The notes: generated by a model not told the origin, from the letters alone. Positions 1 to 12,078 are shown, numbered from the stretch's first letter. The stretch is 64,000 nucleotides of DNA from Symbiodinium natans (GCA_905221605.1 CAJNDS010001680.1:62001-126000), one strand, 5' to 3'. Made by a program: numbers and translations.

Positions 1-91
1 ATATATATAAAGCAACTCCCCGGCTGTAGCTGTCCTTTAGTTGGCACCAGCCGTAAACCAAAAGGTCAATTTCCAAACATGGGGGTTGTAC

Positions 92-190
92 AAGACACAA
101 GGGGGTCCCCCTAATATGCCCCGAAATAGTATAATTCTAAAAGGAACACCAAGTCGGGCACCCTTTAGTAACCCTATTTTCGGAAATCCC
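92..190. mobile_element. MITE family F copy
   Basis: Family F carries GACCCCCAAATAGT, GGGTCC and GGTACCCCT...TTCGGAAACCCC. This copy is followed by an exon-like island. Confidence 0.6.
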
Positions 191-770
191 AAAGATGTCA
201 AAGAGCTCTACTTGAAGGTTCTCTTGGAGAGCAAGAAGCAGGCTCAAAGGTACACTAGCCTCATTCTAACCCTAGTTTTACCTAGCCATGAGCCTCCAGA
301 CCTGTTGCTGGCCCAACTTGAGCAAGGCTTCTCCACCCAACCTGTGTCAGACGACCAGGGATCGCCAGTTGCAGGATGCAAAAGAGTTGCTGGAATTTTC
401 GTGGTAACTTCCCACATAAGACTATACTCGAAGGTGAGAAGTAGATAATGAATGCTAAGGGCTGTGGTATTAGGCCTTTTTGTCTGCTCTTTGTGGTAAC
501 TTCCCATATATGTGGCACCGACGTCTGCTTGTCACGGTTTAGGGTATTGCTTGCTTCGGCAGGTTTTATAAGTCTGCAGCCACATGACCCACGGGATGCG
601 CTGCAGGAATCCCGTAAACCTTTGACTGTGTCTCTTCAAGCACTTCCGGTTTGCTCACATGACGCTGTAGGCCACCTCATCTGAGTGGCTGTGCAATCCT
701 AGCCACGTTATGCACGGGCGCACGACAGATATGCTGCTGTAAAGCGGCGGTTTTGGGCGGATTGTAGTGT

Positions 771-886
771 CTACTTGGGCGCTCATGTGTAGTTATAAGT
801 AGGATTATATGTACCCTAAGTCAGGTGATATGTATAGTTGCCCTACTTGCAACCCTACTTAAAACTACCCACGAACCTCCAAGTAG
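771..886. mobile_element. MITE family D copy
   Basis: Family D ends read CTACTTGGAGGTTCATGGG / CCCATGAACCTCCAAGTAG. This copy keeps both arms and the TATAAGTAGG inner repeat. Confidence 0.75.
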
Positions 887-1306
887 TAGTCGTGTTAGAA
901 GTACCATGGACCTCCAAGTGAAAAATGGGAATCAGGAGCCCTATTCAAGAGAGGGTTTAACAAGGCGTTGAGAGAAACACTAGATTAAGGACTGTTCTTT
1001 TAGGAACATAAGGCTTCGCGTGGCCGGTGAAGCTTCGCATTCTAGGGTTTAGGGTTTACGGTTTAGGGTTTGCCGGCAGCCTCCAAAGTCCGTTGCCCAA
1101 AAAAAGGGCTTAGGGTTTAGGGTTTGAGTTTGAGGGCTCCGATGGCTGACAGAAACCTCAGCGCGCATTTTCCTGAAAGGGATTGGGGGCTGGATGGGAG
1201 TAGGGCTTAGGGCACCCAGAAAGGTCCGGATACCTGATCCTTTTCGGCTTGGGGACTCAAAAAAAAGCCCTCCAGGACTATGGTGTTTGGGACCTGAAAC
1301 CATAAC

Positions 1307-1455
1307 TGGGACCCAGAGTTACTAAGGCCCTTATTCTTTATTATTATTTTTTTTTTTTTTTTGGGGGGGGGGGGGGGGGTAGGTTCCCTTCTAAACCCCT
1401 TTAAACCAAACGAAGGGGTACCCTGTGTTATTGGGGGGGTTACTCTTGGGTCTAG
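1307..1455. mobile_element. MITE family C copy with T/G homopolymer
   Basis: Family C has ends CTAGGACCCAGAGTAGGCCC / CTACTCTTGGGTCTAG and an inner GGTTCCCTTATAAGCCCCTTT. Here a T-run then a G-run (1349-1379) fills the left half. Confidence 0.7.
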
Positions 1456-1569
1456 ATAAAGGTAAGGCTGTTCCCCCCCTATGATCATCCCTATAAAGGA
1501 CTGCTAGGAGAAGGGGAGACATCCCAAATAGGGGGCACTTGTTTTTTTCCTCCTACATGCCAGCAGCAG

Positions 1570-1625
1570 GCCTTCCGCAGTGACCCGCGGCTGTCCGAGC
1601 GCAACTTGTCCAACGAGCATGGAGG
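1570..1625 (+). CDS. Candidate exon, unassigned
   Basis: CAG acceptor, then AFRSDPRLSERNLSNEHG to a possible GC donor just before a TTTAGGG tract. Confidence 0.35.
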
Positions 1626-1933
1626 GCTCAGGGTTTAGGGGGTTAGGGTTGAATTATAGGGTTTAATTAGGGTTTAGGGTTTAGGGTTTAGGGGTTGTTA
1701 TACTTCTGGAAGTCTTCTAACTTTACGTTTTTTGTAGCAAATACTTTTGCGTGAGTAGATGCGGGACTCTATAAACCCTAAACCCTAAACCCTAAACCAC
1801 AGGTACCCTACACTTGGTTTCGGGTTTAGGGTTTAGGGTTTAGGGTTTCAACTCCATGGTTCAGCATGTTCTGGGATTCACAAGCCCAGACGGGAGTCGA
1901 AGTCGCCCAGGCCAACGCTCCTAATACAGGCGC

Positions 1934-2100
1934 CTACTTGAGGGTGTCATGGGTAGTTATTAGGGTTTAGGGTTTAGGGTTTAGAGTTTAGGGTTTATTA
2001 ATCCAGGGTTAGAAGTAGGGTAACTGTGCCTATGTTTGGTTATAAGCTTGCTTAGGGTACGTACAAGCCTACCTATAACTACCCGTGAACCTTCAAGTAA
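1934..2100. mobile_element. MITE family D copy with telomeric tract inside
   Basis: CTACTTGAGGGTGTCATGGG on the left, ACCCGTGAACCTTCAAGTA on the right, with TTTAGGG units at about 1961-1996 in the left half. Confidence 0.7.
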
Positions 2101-2127
2101 GCAATTACTAGCATCATCCCTTTGTAG

Positions 2128-2179
2128 AAGCCGCGGCTTCTACAACTACAGCAAGCCCAAGTGGAATGAAGTTGTTTTT
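2128..2179 (+). CDS. Candidate exon, unassigned
   Basis: TAG acceptor, then SRGFYNYSKPKWNEVVF to a possible GC donor. Aromatic-rich, follows a family D MITE by about 25 bases. Confidence 0.35.
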
Positions 2180-2633
2180 GCCGCTCAATGATGGTTGCCC
2201 TACTAACATCTTCCCCCCACAAAAAAAAGAACAAAGAATTAACTACTCATGTAATCATTCTAAACCCTAAGCCCATAGCTACCCATGTAGTTTCCGCAGC
2301 AACCTGTAAGGATCCCTGTAGATCGGCCCTGCGAACGGGTTTAGAGTTTTAGGATTTTAGGGTCTTAGAATTTTACGGCTTTGCGGTTTAGTTTTTTATG
2401 GTTTAGGGTTGTGTTTTCTTTGGCCTTCTGGCCCTGAATGCCCAACTGGCCGTAGAGATTCTTCAGAGGTCTTGAAGACGAAGACCAGTACCTTGGGAGC
2501 CTTGCCTGATATCACACCTCTTTTTTGGGCTTGTGTTGAGTTGCTGTGGCCACCCTAAACACACAACCGAACCTTAAACCCGAAACCCTAAACACACCAA
2601 GCCGACCTAGCCTCTGAACATCGAAGTGCTGAG

Positions 2634-2732
2634 TTTAGGGTTTAGGGTTTAGGGTTTAGGGTTTAGGGTTTAGGGTTTAGGGTTTAGGGTTTAGGGTTTA
2701 GGGTTTAGGGTTTAGGGTTTAGGGTTTAGGGG
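2634..2732 (+). repeat. Interstitial telomeric array (TTTAGGG)n
   Basis: About 14 near-perfect units, ending two bases into GGGGTTACC. Confidence 0.95.
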
Positions 2733-2779
2733 GTTACCCTACAGAACCCTGTCTACCCTGAACCCACGTCGAGTCGCAG

Positions 2780-2818
2780 GCTGCTGAAGGTGCATTCCGT
2801 CGACTCCCCTGTGAACAG
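2780..2818 (+). CDS. Candidate exon, unassigned
   Basis: Thirteen codons (AAEGAFRRLPCEQ), CAG acceptor and CAG|GT donor, phase 0, immediately right of a long TTTAGGG array. Confidence 0.4.
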
Positions 2819-3519
2819 GTGATGCGAATGGAACAGCAGCAGCCCCTAAGCCCTCCCCTCTACTCTACGTTTTAAAGACCACTAATACATTTTTTGCATC
2901 TCTCTCGTCACTGTCTGTATATACGTGTTTATGACCCTAAACCCTAAACCCCATTTAATTGGACTTGGGTCTTCGAGGCGCATCATCACGCAGATCGGTT
3001 CCCTCACAGATCCGGACCAGGCAGATTACGCCGCATCCTCAGCCAACGATTAGGGTTTAGGGTGTAGGGTGTTTACGGTTTAGGGTTTAGGGTTTAGGGC
3101 TTAGGGTTTAAGGGCTCGGGCTGTAGGATCCAGAGTTTTTTAGGCTTCAGGACGACGCGCATTGTGAGTTACTTTCGGCCCAGCTACAAAATTCTTGAAA
3201 GAAGTGGACAGACGGCAAAGCCACAAGATGGTTTGCGAGTTGGCGGCTGCTTGGTCATATAGTTTGGGGGAGAGTCCTCTTGACAGCTGAAGCAAGACAG
3301 TGCCCGTATCCTCCTTTTCATGCGTTGGATTCCCCTTTCCAGCCGTTCACCAGAAAAGGTTGCTGCACCGCTGCACCTAGCCTTACACGAAGGAACCAGG
3401 ATCCGAACCCCCTACGGAGAATAGCCAGGTCCGGTACCTGCCAGCAGATCAGCACGGTTGCCTTCCGGACGGAGTGCCGCAGAGGACAATTCAGCAAGGC
3501 GTTGTGGGTGTTTAGCTGG

Positions 3520-3631
3520 CTAGGACCGAGAGTAGGCCCTTCTCCGATTTTTTGTCGTTTAGCTTCCCTTATAAGCCCCTTTAAACTCAAGAAAGGAAGC
3601 CGTTTTATTCTTGCGTTGCTCTGGGGTCTAG
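3520..3631. mobile_element. MITE family C copy
   Basis: CTAGGACCGAGAGTAGGCCC...CTCTGGGGTCTAG, divergent but full length. Confidence 0.65.
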
Positions 3632-3657
3632 TTGGTGTTTATTGCTGCAAATTTCAG

Positions 3658-3710
3658 GTTGCTTGGTAAGGGTTTCTCCGATGTGCATTCTGCTTTGCAT
3701 GCTGCTTTTC
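3658..3710 (+). CDS. Candidate exon with a GKG motif
   Basis: After TTTCAG the frame reads LLGKGFSDVHSALHAAF. It resembles the LLxGGNxxVQ motif of RIH repeats in IP3 receptors, but the match is short. A kinase glycine loop is the other possible reading. Confidence 0.35.
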
Positions 3711-4301
3711 AACCCCAAAACCTTGCAAACCCGAAATTTCAAATCCCACAACCCTATAAACCCTAAAGTTAAACTCCCTGCAGACCCTAAAGGGATGAAA
3801 CATTGCATTTATGTGACTGCGCCGGGGTGGACTGACGCTGGTCTTTTGCCTTCCACGCAGGAGGCTCCAGCCGGGGGCTCTCGTAGGGCTTGTTGGGGTT
3901 TAGGGTTTAGGGTTTAGAGTTTTGGGTTAAACTAGAACGATAAATTCTACGAATATACCAGCACAGAGACCCCTCGATTTACAGCAGACCCCCCCCCCCC
4001 CCTCCCCCCCATTGGTATGAAGCCAAGCCAGAAAGCTGAGCTTCGTCTCCCTAAACCCTAAACCTTAGCCCTAGGCCCGAATTCCTAGATCCTAAATCGC
4101 GGGTGGCAAAACAAATCGCGCGATGGCAGCCCTCACTCATCCCCAAGAGCATTCCAACGCCTACAAAAGCATTCCAAAGCCTAAACCACCCCCGCAGTAC
4201 TGTGTGAGGCTACTCGGCCCCTGAACCTTACACCCCCAACCCTGCACCCTACACCCTGCACCATGCACCCTACACCCTAAACCCTAAACACTAAGCCCTA
4301 A

Positions 4302-4392
4302 GCCCTAAACCCTAAACCCTAAACCCTAAACCCTAAACCCTAAACCCTAAACCCTAAACCCTAAACCCTAAACCCTAAACCCTAAACCCTAA
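4302..4392 (-). repeat. Interstitial telomeric array (CCCTAAA)n
   Basis: Near-perfect units; degenerate CACCCTACACCCTG variants lead in from the left. Confidence 0.95.
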
Positions 4393-4404
4393 CCAAACCC
4401 AAAG

Positions 4405-4467
4405 GTCGACTTTCGGCGCAACATCATCACCTGCGAGGACGTCCTGAAGCAGATCATGTGCCATCAG
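4405..4467 (+). CDS. Candidate exon, unassigned
   Basis: Twenty-one codons starting VDFRRNIITCEDVLKQIMC, AAG acceptor, CAG|GT donor, 19 of 21 third positions G or C. One of the best exon-like islands in the left part, lying between two telomeric tracts of opposite orientation. Confidence 0.5.
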
Positions 4468-4491
4468 GTCGCTGGCCTCCTAAGGTTGCCT

Positions 4492-4553
4492 TTAGGGTTT
4501 AGGGTTTAGGGTTTAGGGTTTAGGGTTTAGGGTTTAGGGTTTAGGGTTTAGGG
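4492..4553 (+). repeat. Interstitial telomeric array (TTTAGGG)n
   Basis: About eight units, on the other side of the exon-like island at 4405-4467 from a CCCTAAA array. Confidence 0.95.
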
Positions 4554-4820
4554 TCTAAAGGAACCTAAGGCCCAGACGTTCTTCAAAGCCTGAATCCTTA
4601 AACCCGAACCCTTATGCCCCACACGGTGAACCCACACAACCCGTTTCAGGGCGAGGTCTCTTGGTAGCCTTATATGCTGCATACAGAAGCATTCTAGAAG
4701 GCAACCCTATCCACTCTGGTTGACCTCCCTGAAACTGTCACCCAAAACCCTAAGCCCACACCCTAGACTGTTTGGGGTTTAGGGTTTAGGGTTTAGGGTT
4801 TAGGGTTACGCAGTCTGCAG

Positions 4821-4884
4821 GTCTACCTGCAGAAGGACCTCGGCTCTCTCCGCCGCGTCCAGCGACTTCTTTCAGGCGGCCACA
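4821..4884 (+). CDS. Candidate exon, unassigned
   Basis: CAG acceptor, then VYLQKDLGSLRRVQRLLSGG with strong GC3 bias, running into a TTTAGGG tract. A GC donor exists at 4876 if it ends after the serine. Confidence 0.4.
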
Positions 4885-5067
4885 TTTAGGGTTTAAGGGT
4901 CAAGAGTTATCGCGTCTGTGATAAGGGTGTCGTGTGAGGGCTATATTTTCCGGGGTCTGCGGGGCTTCGGGGGTTTCGGCTTTTTAGGGATTGTTGGGTT
5001 TGGGGTTGTTTTCGGTGTTCTACAGGGAAACTTTTTCTCCGACTCCCTGTACTCTCAAACAATAAAG

Positions 5068-5145
5068 GGACGTAGGTGAGGAAGAAACGGCGCGCAAGCC
5101 CATGGCAGAACAGACTCTGCAGCAAGAGTTTCAGAACCACACGCT
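5068..5145 (+). CDS. Candidate exon, unassigned
   Basis: Open frame reading DVGEEETARKPMAEQTLQQE and on, after AAAG and before a CCCTAAA tract. Edges approximate. Confidence 0.35.
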
Positions 5146-5330
5146 GCTGAACACCCTAAACCCATCATCCTGAGACCCTAAGCGTTAAGACTCTCAAAGC
5201 CTTGCCATAAAACGTTCCTTCAACGCCCTGTCGAAGCCACTAGGTATGATCTCTTCAGCGCGGGACTCTGGAGATCTGTCGGCTGTGCAGAAGGCACCGT
5301 TTTTGGTTTGACATGATGGGGTTTCAGGCT

Positions 5331-5436
5331 CGGTAGCCCAGTGGGTACCCTTTACCCTTTTTTTGGTTTTGGGTTCCCTTAGAAAGTAACCAACTTTAAA
5401 AGGGTCTTATTATAATATGGTTCCTGGGCTACTAAG
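5331..5436. mobile_element. MITE family A copy
   Basis: CGGTAGCCCAG...TGGGCTACTAAG with the family core (TTTTTGG, GGTTCCCTT, AAAGTAACCAAC). Confidence 0.7.
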
Positions 5437-7114
5437 TGGGACATAATGATGGGGTTTAAGGTTTAGGGACCCCACATGAAACAGACTGCTGGGCGAGACG
5501 GTCGGCCCAAATCACTTTTGCTATTCCTATGTCCTTGTGTTTTAACAGTGCTCGGTCAGATCCTGCAATAAGAGCCCTCTACGACTCTACTACCTTATTT
5601 GGAGTATCTGTCCTGTGCGTGGGGTTTATTTTTTGGCGCCGTTGTGTAAAGTGTTGGGTGATTACCTTGCTTTCAGACCCAATCAAGCTGCACATGTGTC
5701 TGATAACCTGCATGTGTCTGAGACTCCGTGCTCTTGCCACAGCAACAAGCACCGGCATAAAACCCAGCGGCTCCAATATGTATGCGAGTCATCTAAGTTG
5801 TAGTGTGCTTCGGCAGAGGTTCACCGCTCTATCGTGGAGTCAGGCGTGAACCTCAGGTCTTCAACGACCCGGCACTTTTGGGGAATAATATAGGCGCCTC
5901 AAGGATTGGAATACAGTTTTGGGGGGGTCTTTCTTATAATTGACAGGGACCATAAGGGAATACTTTTACTGAAAAATTTCGACCTCTACATTGCCGCATA
6001 CCTGTTGTGACAGGTCACCTTCCTTTCTGTTCTGGACTTAAGCGAATTGGGGGTAGGGCCTCCGGGTTCAGGGTATAAACCCCAAAAGTCTAAAGCAGCT
6101 GAAGCAGCATCCAGGGATCGCATGTTCAAAGGAGTGAGGAAGGCACTTGAAGGCTACCAGGGTACTTAGCGTGGGGACCCGACGTATGAAGATGCTGTAT
6201 GACTTGGAGGGCTGAGGGATGAGGGATGCGGGTTGCAAGTAACCCGTTTTACATAGAAGTAGCTTTGCGTGGGTCGTTTGAGGCCGTTCTTGCTATGAGG
6301 TATTGCTGCCCACTCCTCGGCTAGAATATTAGCACCGCTGTTGAATCTATCCACCCCGCGTTGCTAAGTGAGGCTTTGCTTTCGGGGCCAACTATACTGG
6401 GAGTTGATAAAGCGGAGACCGTGCTGAATCCTCGCGCGACTCTCTTCTGCTGTAGGGCACGCAAGATCTGCCCCGTGATGTGTGTCGGCATGGAGAAGTC
6501 CCAAATCCTAATTCCGCCCACAGTTCTAAAGGCTTGCAACGAGTTGGAGCAAGTCACAAAAAGGAAAGTCTGGGCGGCAGAGCCCGGGCACGCACATAAA
6601 GGCTGCTCAGCCACGTATTCCCCAGGCATCACGCAGCTGATTGTGCAAATGTTGGACGACCAAGTCTTTGTGGGAGCGCCAGTCTCTCGGCAGTGAGACG
6701 TCTTTCGGAAACATCTTGGGGGGGGGGGGGGGGGGTATAGGTATGCCTTCGTAGGGTTTAAGGTTTAGGGTTTAGGGTTTAGGCTTTAGGGTTTAGGGTT
6801 TAGGGTTTAGGGTTTAGGTTCATGGCCCGGCCACCTCGATGAACTCTACATGCAGGTAGACCCCTCCAGTGGCACGACGCACTTACCTGGACCCTCATTC
6901 GTTCACTTTGTAAGGGGACGCTCATGGCAGCGTTTTTAATTCAACACACACAAAATATTCTGCTTTGCAAGGCTAGCAGTATTGCCTTTCAAGAATTTGG
7001 GGTTCTCAAACAAATAGTGGCTTTCAGTGCGCCGTGGCTCACCTCCATCCCGAAAGTCTACTTTCATGCATCCGCAGCTCCTGATGTGAGGCTTCATTCA
7101 TCGGGAGTCAGAAG

Positions 7115-7240
7115 CTAGGACCCAGAGTAGGCCTTTATTCCCCTTTGTTAAGGTGGTTTACGGTTTAGGGCTAGGTTCCCTTATGAGCCCACACCAAAGC
7201 GGGGCACCCTTTCAAATTCCTTGGTTACACTTGGGTCTAG
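7115..7240. mobile_element. MITE family C copy
   Basis: CTAGGACCCAGAGTAGGCC...ACACTTGGGTCTAG, with a short telomere-like insert (GGTTTACGGTTTAGGG). Confidence 0.7.
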
Positions 7241-7521
7241 GGATAGAGTTGTTACAAGGTGAGTGCGCGAGTTCTGATTTTAGCTTCTCTTTCTTGCAAG
7301 ACACCTGACTGAATCTCGCGCAGCTTGTCCTGGTCAAATGTCAAAAAGCGCGATTGCAGCCAGATAGGCAGCAATAGTTTGTGGCCGCTGTAGACTGAGA
7401 ATCCCCATGCTGTTTGTTGCATTGTGCATTACAACGAAGATGTGGAGTGCGCTTTATATATATATATGTATTATGTATATATTCATATTTTTCTCAAGGG
7501 ACCCAACGCTCAATGCCCAAG

Positions 7522-7581
7522 GAAGACGTCACTGATGCCGCTTGGCAACTCCTTATCGACGTCCTTTGCGAGAAGAGGAGT
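7522..7581 (+). CDS. Candidate exon, unassigned
   Basis: Twenty codons (EDVTDAAWQLLIDVLCEKRS), AAG acceptor, GC donor (AGT|GCCCAC), phase 0. Helical composition. Confidence 0.45.
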
Positions 7582-8023
7582 GCCCACCATAGATTGGAAT
7601 CCTGGAGCAAATAATGGGGTTTAGGGCTTATAGGGTTAAGGGTCTAGCGTTTAGGGTTTAGAGGGGAAACCGCATGGCCTGAACATGGCCGGGCGTACCC
7701 TTCCAAGCCTGCTGCACCTTGATTTAGGATGTGCTTCTTGTTATTGCAGTTCGCACCTTCATAGCGTTAAGGGTTTTAGGATGGTTTTAGGGCTCCACTG
7801 GGTTTAAGGAACCCTGTTGAAGACCCATGCTCTAAGCCGGCCGAGCTAGCCGCGAATCCTCCTCCCTCAACACGCGTAGAAAAAGTAGATGCAGCATATT
7901 ATGTAGTAACGAAGCAGTACGAGTGCCCATTTTTTTAATTAAGAAGGTCCCTACCAGGGCTTTTGAACTCACATCACGGGGTGTGGATTACTCTGCCCCT
8001 GGAGGAGCGCCTCGGGCGTGCAG

Positions 8024-8059
8024 TCCGTGAGCAAAGCGGTGCAGCAAAGCATCTTGCAG
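8024..8059 (+). CDS. Candidate exon, unassigned
   Basis: Twelve codons (SVSKAVQQSILQ), CAG acceptor and GT donor. The frame is open further left, so the exon may be longer. Confidence 0.35.
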
Positions 8060-8835
8060 GTGTGCAAGACAGGCGTCGACACGGAAACGGTTTGGGGTTT
8101 AGGGTTCAGGGTTCAGGGTTTAGGGTTTAGGGTTTAGGGTACCCTAAACCAAAATAAAATTAGACCTCCCCCTTGTCTCCAGATGCAAAAGAGGGCGTAC
8201 CTGTCTCACAGAGGTTCCGAAGCCGCCAGTTGCCAAAGGTCCCCCAAAGTACTTTGGGTCCTTCACATTCTGTTTGGTTCCTGGGGAGGCCTAGCAGGGT
8301 TTAGGGTTTCGGGTTTAGGGTTTGGCGAAGAAAGTTTGGTTTAGGGTTTGTAGTTACAAGTCATTGCAATCGACCCTAAGAGCCCAAACTGCCCAACTCA
8401 CGCAAAATTTCCTCCCCTCCCCCCAGCATACCCTGAAGTCGCTGGGGAGCTTATATAGTCCTGACATGAACCCTCAGTTAGGGCTCAGGGTTTCAAATGA
8501 AAAGGAGTGAGTAGTTGGGGTCTAGAGCTTTGTATGTACAGGGTTCATAGGGCCAGAGTTCCGAAGTTGAATGCCACCAAGCTGCAGAGGTGAAGTGCCA
8601 GAGAATGTCGGGTTTAGGGTTTAGGGTTTAGGGTTTAGTGTCAAGCTCAACGAACCCCTAAACTTCTAAGACCTGAGAGCCTCAACACAGCCAACAAGAA
8701 CAGAACCCCCTGGCAGATAACAGGATTTGGTACAGTTCCCCAAAAGCGGCTTCAACCTTAAAACCCTAAGCCCTAAACAAGAATGGCCTAAACCTGAAAC
8801 CCTAAACCCAAAAACTCCCTCAAATCAACTTCCAG

Positions 8836-8882
8836 GTGTGGATGCTGGCATGTTTGAGTCCTTTCGGGAGATACTCGGCATG
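8836..8882 (+). CDS. Candidate exon, unassigned
   Basis: CAG acceptor, GT donor; reads VDAGMFESFREILGM after two bases of a split codon. Confidence 0.4.
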
Positions 8883-9131
8883 GTCATCAGCGGCTCGGCT
8901 TAAATCGAGCGCCTGAAGACCCAAAATCTGCATCGCTAGGGCAGGCCCTGGCCCCTAATCGAGTTGCAGAGGTGCTCTTGCAAACTGCCATTTGAAGTTT
9001 AGGGTTTAGGGTTGATATAGGGTTTGGGGTTTGGGGTTTAAGGTTTTACGGTTTTAGGGTTTTAGGGTTAGGGTTCAGTAGGGTTTAGGGCCGAGGGTTT
9101 GAGCACCGACCCCCCCACCCCCCTCCTGCAG

Positions 9132-9176
9132 GTGTATCCAGAGACTGGCAACCCCAAGTCTCAGATGATAAGAACC
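9132..9176 (+). CDS. Candidate exon, unassigned
   Basis: Fifteen codons (VYPETGNPKSQMIRT) between a pyrimidine-rich CAG acceptor and a GT donor, phase 0. Confidence 0.45.
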
Positions 9177-9387
9177 GTATTTACTTAGAAGCTTAGGCTC
9201 TGTAAATGCTCCAGGGTTTAGGGTTTAGGGTTCGGGCGGACTGCGAAACGCCGGGGGCGCTGGCCGCTGCGTTCCTTCCTGCTTGACTGTGTGTGTGTGC
9301 TCCCGCACAGAGAAGCAAAACAAACGCATGCCAATCAAAAGCAACCCTGGTCTGCGTGGCATAGCATTTGGCGCCGACTTTCTTCAT

Positions 9388-9480
9388 AAACCCTAAACCC
9401 TAAACCCTAAACCCTAAACCCTAAACCCTAAACCCTAAACCCTAAACCCTAAACCCTAAACCCTAAACCCTAAACCCTAA
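9388..9480 (-). repeat. Interstitial telomeric array (CCCTAAA)n
   Basis: About 13 perfect units. Confidence 0.95.
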
Positions 9481-9906
9481 GTCAAGGGTTTAAGGGATGA
9501 GCGCATGAGGCAAGTCCAAGGCCGTGCGCAGCTTGACTCTTGGCTGATCAATGGAGCCCGAAACCTGGAACCCTAAGTTCGACCCCATGAGCCCGAACGA
9601 GCTTGAGTTTAGAGTTTAGGGTTTAGGGTTTAGGGTTTAGGGTTGTTCAGGGTTTAGGGTGTTTAGGGTGTTTAGGGTTTAGGGTTTTGGATGACACTTG
9701 GCTCCTAGGGCTTTGGTGTTATGCAGCTCGGTTTAGGGGTGAGGAGATTAGGGCTGCGGAAGAATCAGGGCATAGGGCATCACGATAGGTGAGCTCGCTA
9801 TGCTTATAGGCCTTACTGCGGAAGGTTCTTTGCTCCTCGAGGCTGGATGGTTGTAATATTGCTAAGATGCTAGGATCAGGGCTTAGATGGTTTTACGGCT
9901 TAAAGG

Positions 9907-10019
9907 CTAGGACCTAGAGTAGGCCCTTTTTTACCTTTTTTGGGGTTTAGGTTCCCTTACCAGCCCCTCTCAGACCAAAAAGAGTACTTTTTTTTCTCCT
10001 AGGCTACTCTTGGGTCTAG
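9907..10019. mobile_element. MITE family C copy
   Basis: CTAGGACCTAGAGTAGGCCC...CTACTCTTGGGTCTAG. Confidence 0.7.
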
Positions 10020-10680
10020 AAGTTCTTAGGGCCTCTACGATGCGCGTGGGCTTTATGGCTTTTGCTGCAACACAAGCTCGGTGAAACCCTAAACCCTATA
10101 AACCCGATGAACCCTCATCAAAGTCACTCCCGCATGCGCTCGAGGAAGTTGCTCGCCAAGCTGAACCCGGAGGAGCCAATGCCTAAACCCTGGACCCTAA
10201 ACCCTTAAACCCTGAACCCTGAACCCTGATGCCTTGCCGGCCTTGTGCGAGTGTGAGAGTCGAAGCCCTAAGCTAGACCCCAAACCTCCTGCAGGAAACC
10301 CTGCCTGTAGACCCGAAACTTGTCCACAATATGTGTTCTTTGAGAAGTTCTTAGCTCGACAACCATATGGCTAAGTTAGAAAGATTCGCAACCAGCCTTT
10401 CGTACCGGATGGTCGTCCTACTTCAACTTCAGGGCCCCGTTTTACGCAGTCTTTCTTTAATAAGGAGTGCCACCAGAAACGGTAGCGCAAGTTGTTGCTA
10501 GACTAGGACAAAGCGCGTCTCTGTTCCAGCGCGCGTTTCTTGGATTTGTTTATGCCATTGGGGTCTGGACGCTGGGATTCGGACTCAGCCAGAGAGTGGC
10601 AAGGAGCAGCGCCAGATTGATGACCTGAAGGCACCCGCTGTAAGGGTTCGGTCCGGCGTTAAGGGGACCTTATCGACCCT

Positions 10681-10804
10681 GCTTGGAGGTTCATATGGGT
10701 ACTAGTAAGTAGGGTTATAAGTAGGCGAGCTATAGAGATAACCTAACTTAGGGGGGGGGGGGGTACTTATATCCCTACTTGCAACGACCGGTGAGCCTTC
10801 GAGC
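10681..10804. mobile_element. MITE family D copy
   Basis: CTTGGAGGTTCATATGGG...GTGAGCCTTCGAG with a G-run in its middle. Confidence 0.65.
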
Positions 10805-10815
10805 AAAGCCTTTGG

Positions 10816-10899
10816 ATTGGGATGTTCCCGGCATTTTAGTACCACCGAATTATATATCATCCCCATGAAGGACTGTTAGTATAAGGGGGCACATCCCAA
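10816..10899. mobile_element. MITE family B copy
   Basis: ATTGGGATGTTCCCGG...AAGGGGGCACATCCCAAC; the left arm is shortened. Confidence 0.6.
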
Positions 10900-11233
10900 C
10901 CAATTTACGCTCAACGATTGCAAGGCTTCGGGAGCTGTAGGCCAAAGGTCTACTTAACTTCCACCCATGAAGAAGGACCCGGAGTGGGCCCTTATTCCCC
11001 TTTTTGTTTTGCTTTGGGGGGGGGGGGGGGGGGGGGGGGTTAGGTTCCCTAGAAGCCCAAAACCCCAAAATCCTAAACCCCCTAAACCCTAAACCCTAAA
11101 CCCTAAACCCTAAACCCTAAACCCTAAACCAAAACGGGACATATTTTTATTCCTGGCTCCATGATTTTAACATGTTTGAGGCCTCAGCCGCATCTGCGGC
11201 TTTCTGGGCTTCGGGGGTTAGAGTTTACCACTT

Positions 11234-11345
11234 GTACTAGTTGCTTAAGAACCCCAAAACAGTAAATGACAATAATCCCTACATTGCCGTTATAAGGAAG
11301 AACAGTTTTTTTTGTGTTTTTTGGGGGGTTCTTAAGCAAATAGTC
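11234..11345. mobile_element. MITE family E copy
   Basis: ACTAGTTGCTTAAGAACCCC...GGGGTTCTTAAGCAAATAGT. Confidence 0.75.
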
Positions 11346-11733
11346 ATGGTACCGGTTGGGCTTCTCCTAAACATGGTTTTCTCTGCCATCGTAGAGTCCA
11401 GGGCTCTTTGTTCCCTTCAGGCCGCTAAAGCCTCAAACTCGGACGACCCAGTTTGTCGGTTGTAGGGCAGAAAGGGCCTTGCGTCCTTCAAAGCTTTCAC
11501 AAGGGTGTACAGGTACTTTCTTCTGCTCCCTAAACCCTAAACCCTAAACCCTTAACGGTAAAAGGCCAGCATGAAGGATGCCGTACGGGCCATGGAGGCC
11601 GGATGCTCAGGGGAGTCTTTAGGGTTTAGGGTTTAGGGACCAGAGGCTTTTCAAAGGGCCCACTTTTTTCCCCTTGTCGTGGGTTGAGGGCACTTTTCCC
11701 CTTGTCGTGGGGTTTAGGGTTCAGGGTTTAGGG

Positions 11734-11822
11734 CTAGGATCCAGAGTGGGCCCTTGTTCCCCGTATAAGCCTCTTTAAACCAAAATGGGTATCTTCTTAA
11801 TTGCTAGGCTAATCTTGGGTCG
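11734..11822. mobile_element. MITE family C copy, shortened
   Basis: CTAGGATCCAGAGTGGGCCC...CTAATCTTGGGTC, joined on the left to a TTTAGGG-like tract. Confidence 0.6.
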
Positions 11823-12078
11823 ATTTTTTTTTGGTGGCTCGCTCTTGGGTCGAAAGGGTTTAAGGTTTTTGCATCTTGGCTGGCAGTAAAGCTGCATGTG
11901 TCGAATGGCGAACTTCGGGCGAAGTGGCAAGCCTGTTGCACAGGGGTTCCGGTGGGTCCATCGCTGTCGGAGTTAGTGTTGAGGTTCAGCGGTCGCTAGA
12001 CCCTAAATCCTGCAGTGCCTGGGGAGTCGACCTGCACAACGGTGCTTGATAACTCTAAACCATGAGGATCATACCTAT

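Noticed and set aside
2634-2732. Long TTTAGGG arrays as a true chromosome end
   Set aside because: Arrays are short, in both orientations and spread through the interior among exons and MITEs.
6361-6696. 111-aa + strand open frame and its overlapping - strand frame
   Set aside because: Neither has a recognisable motif; both are open over the same stretch, so coding cannot be decided by eye.
7295-7373. Minus-strand island reading FLTFDQDKLREIQSGVLQE
   Set aside because: It looks coding-like, but has no clear splice edges and lies opposite to all other islands; not strong enough to list.
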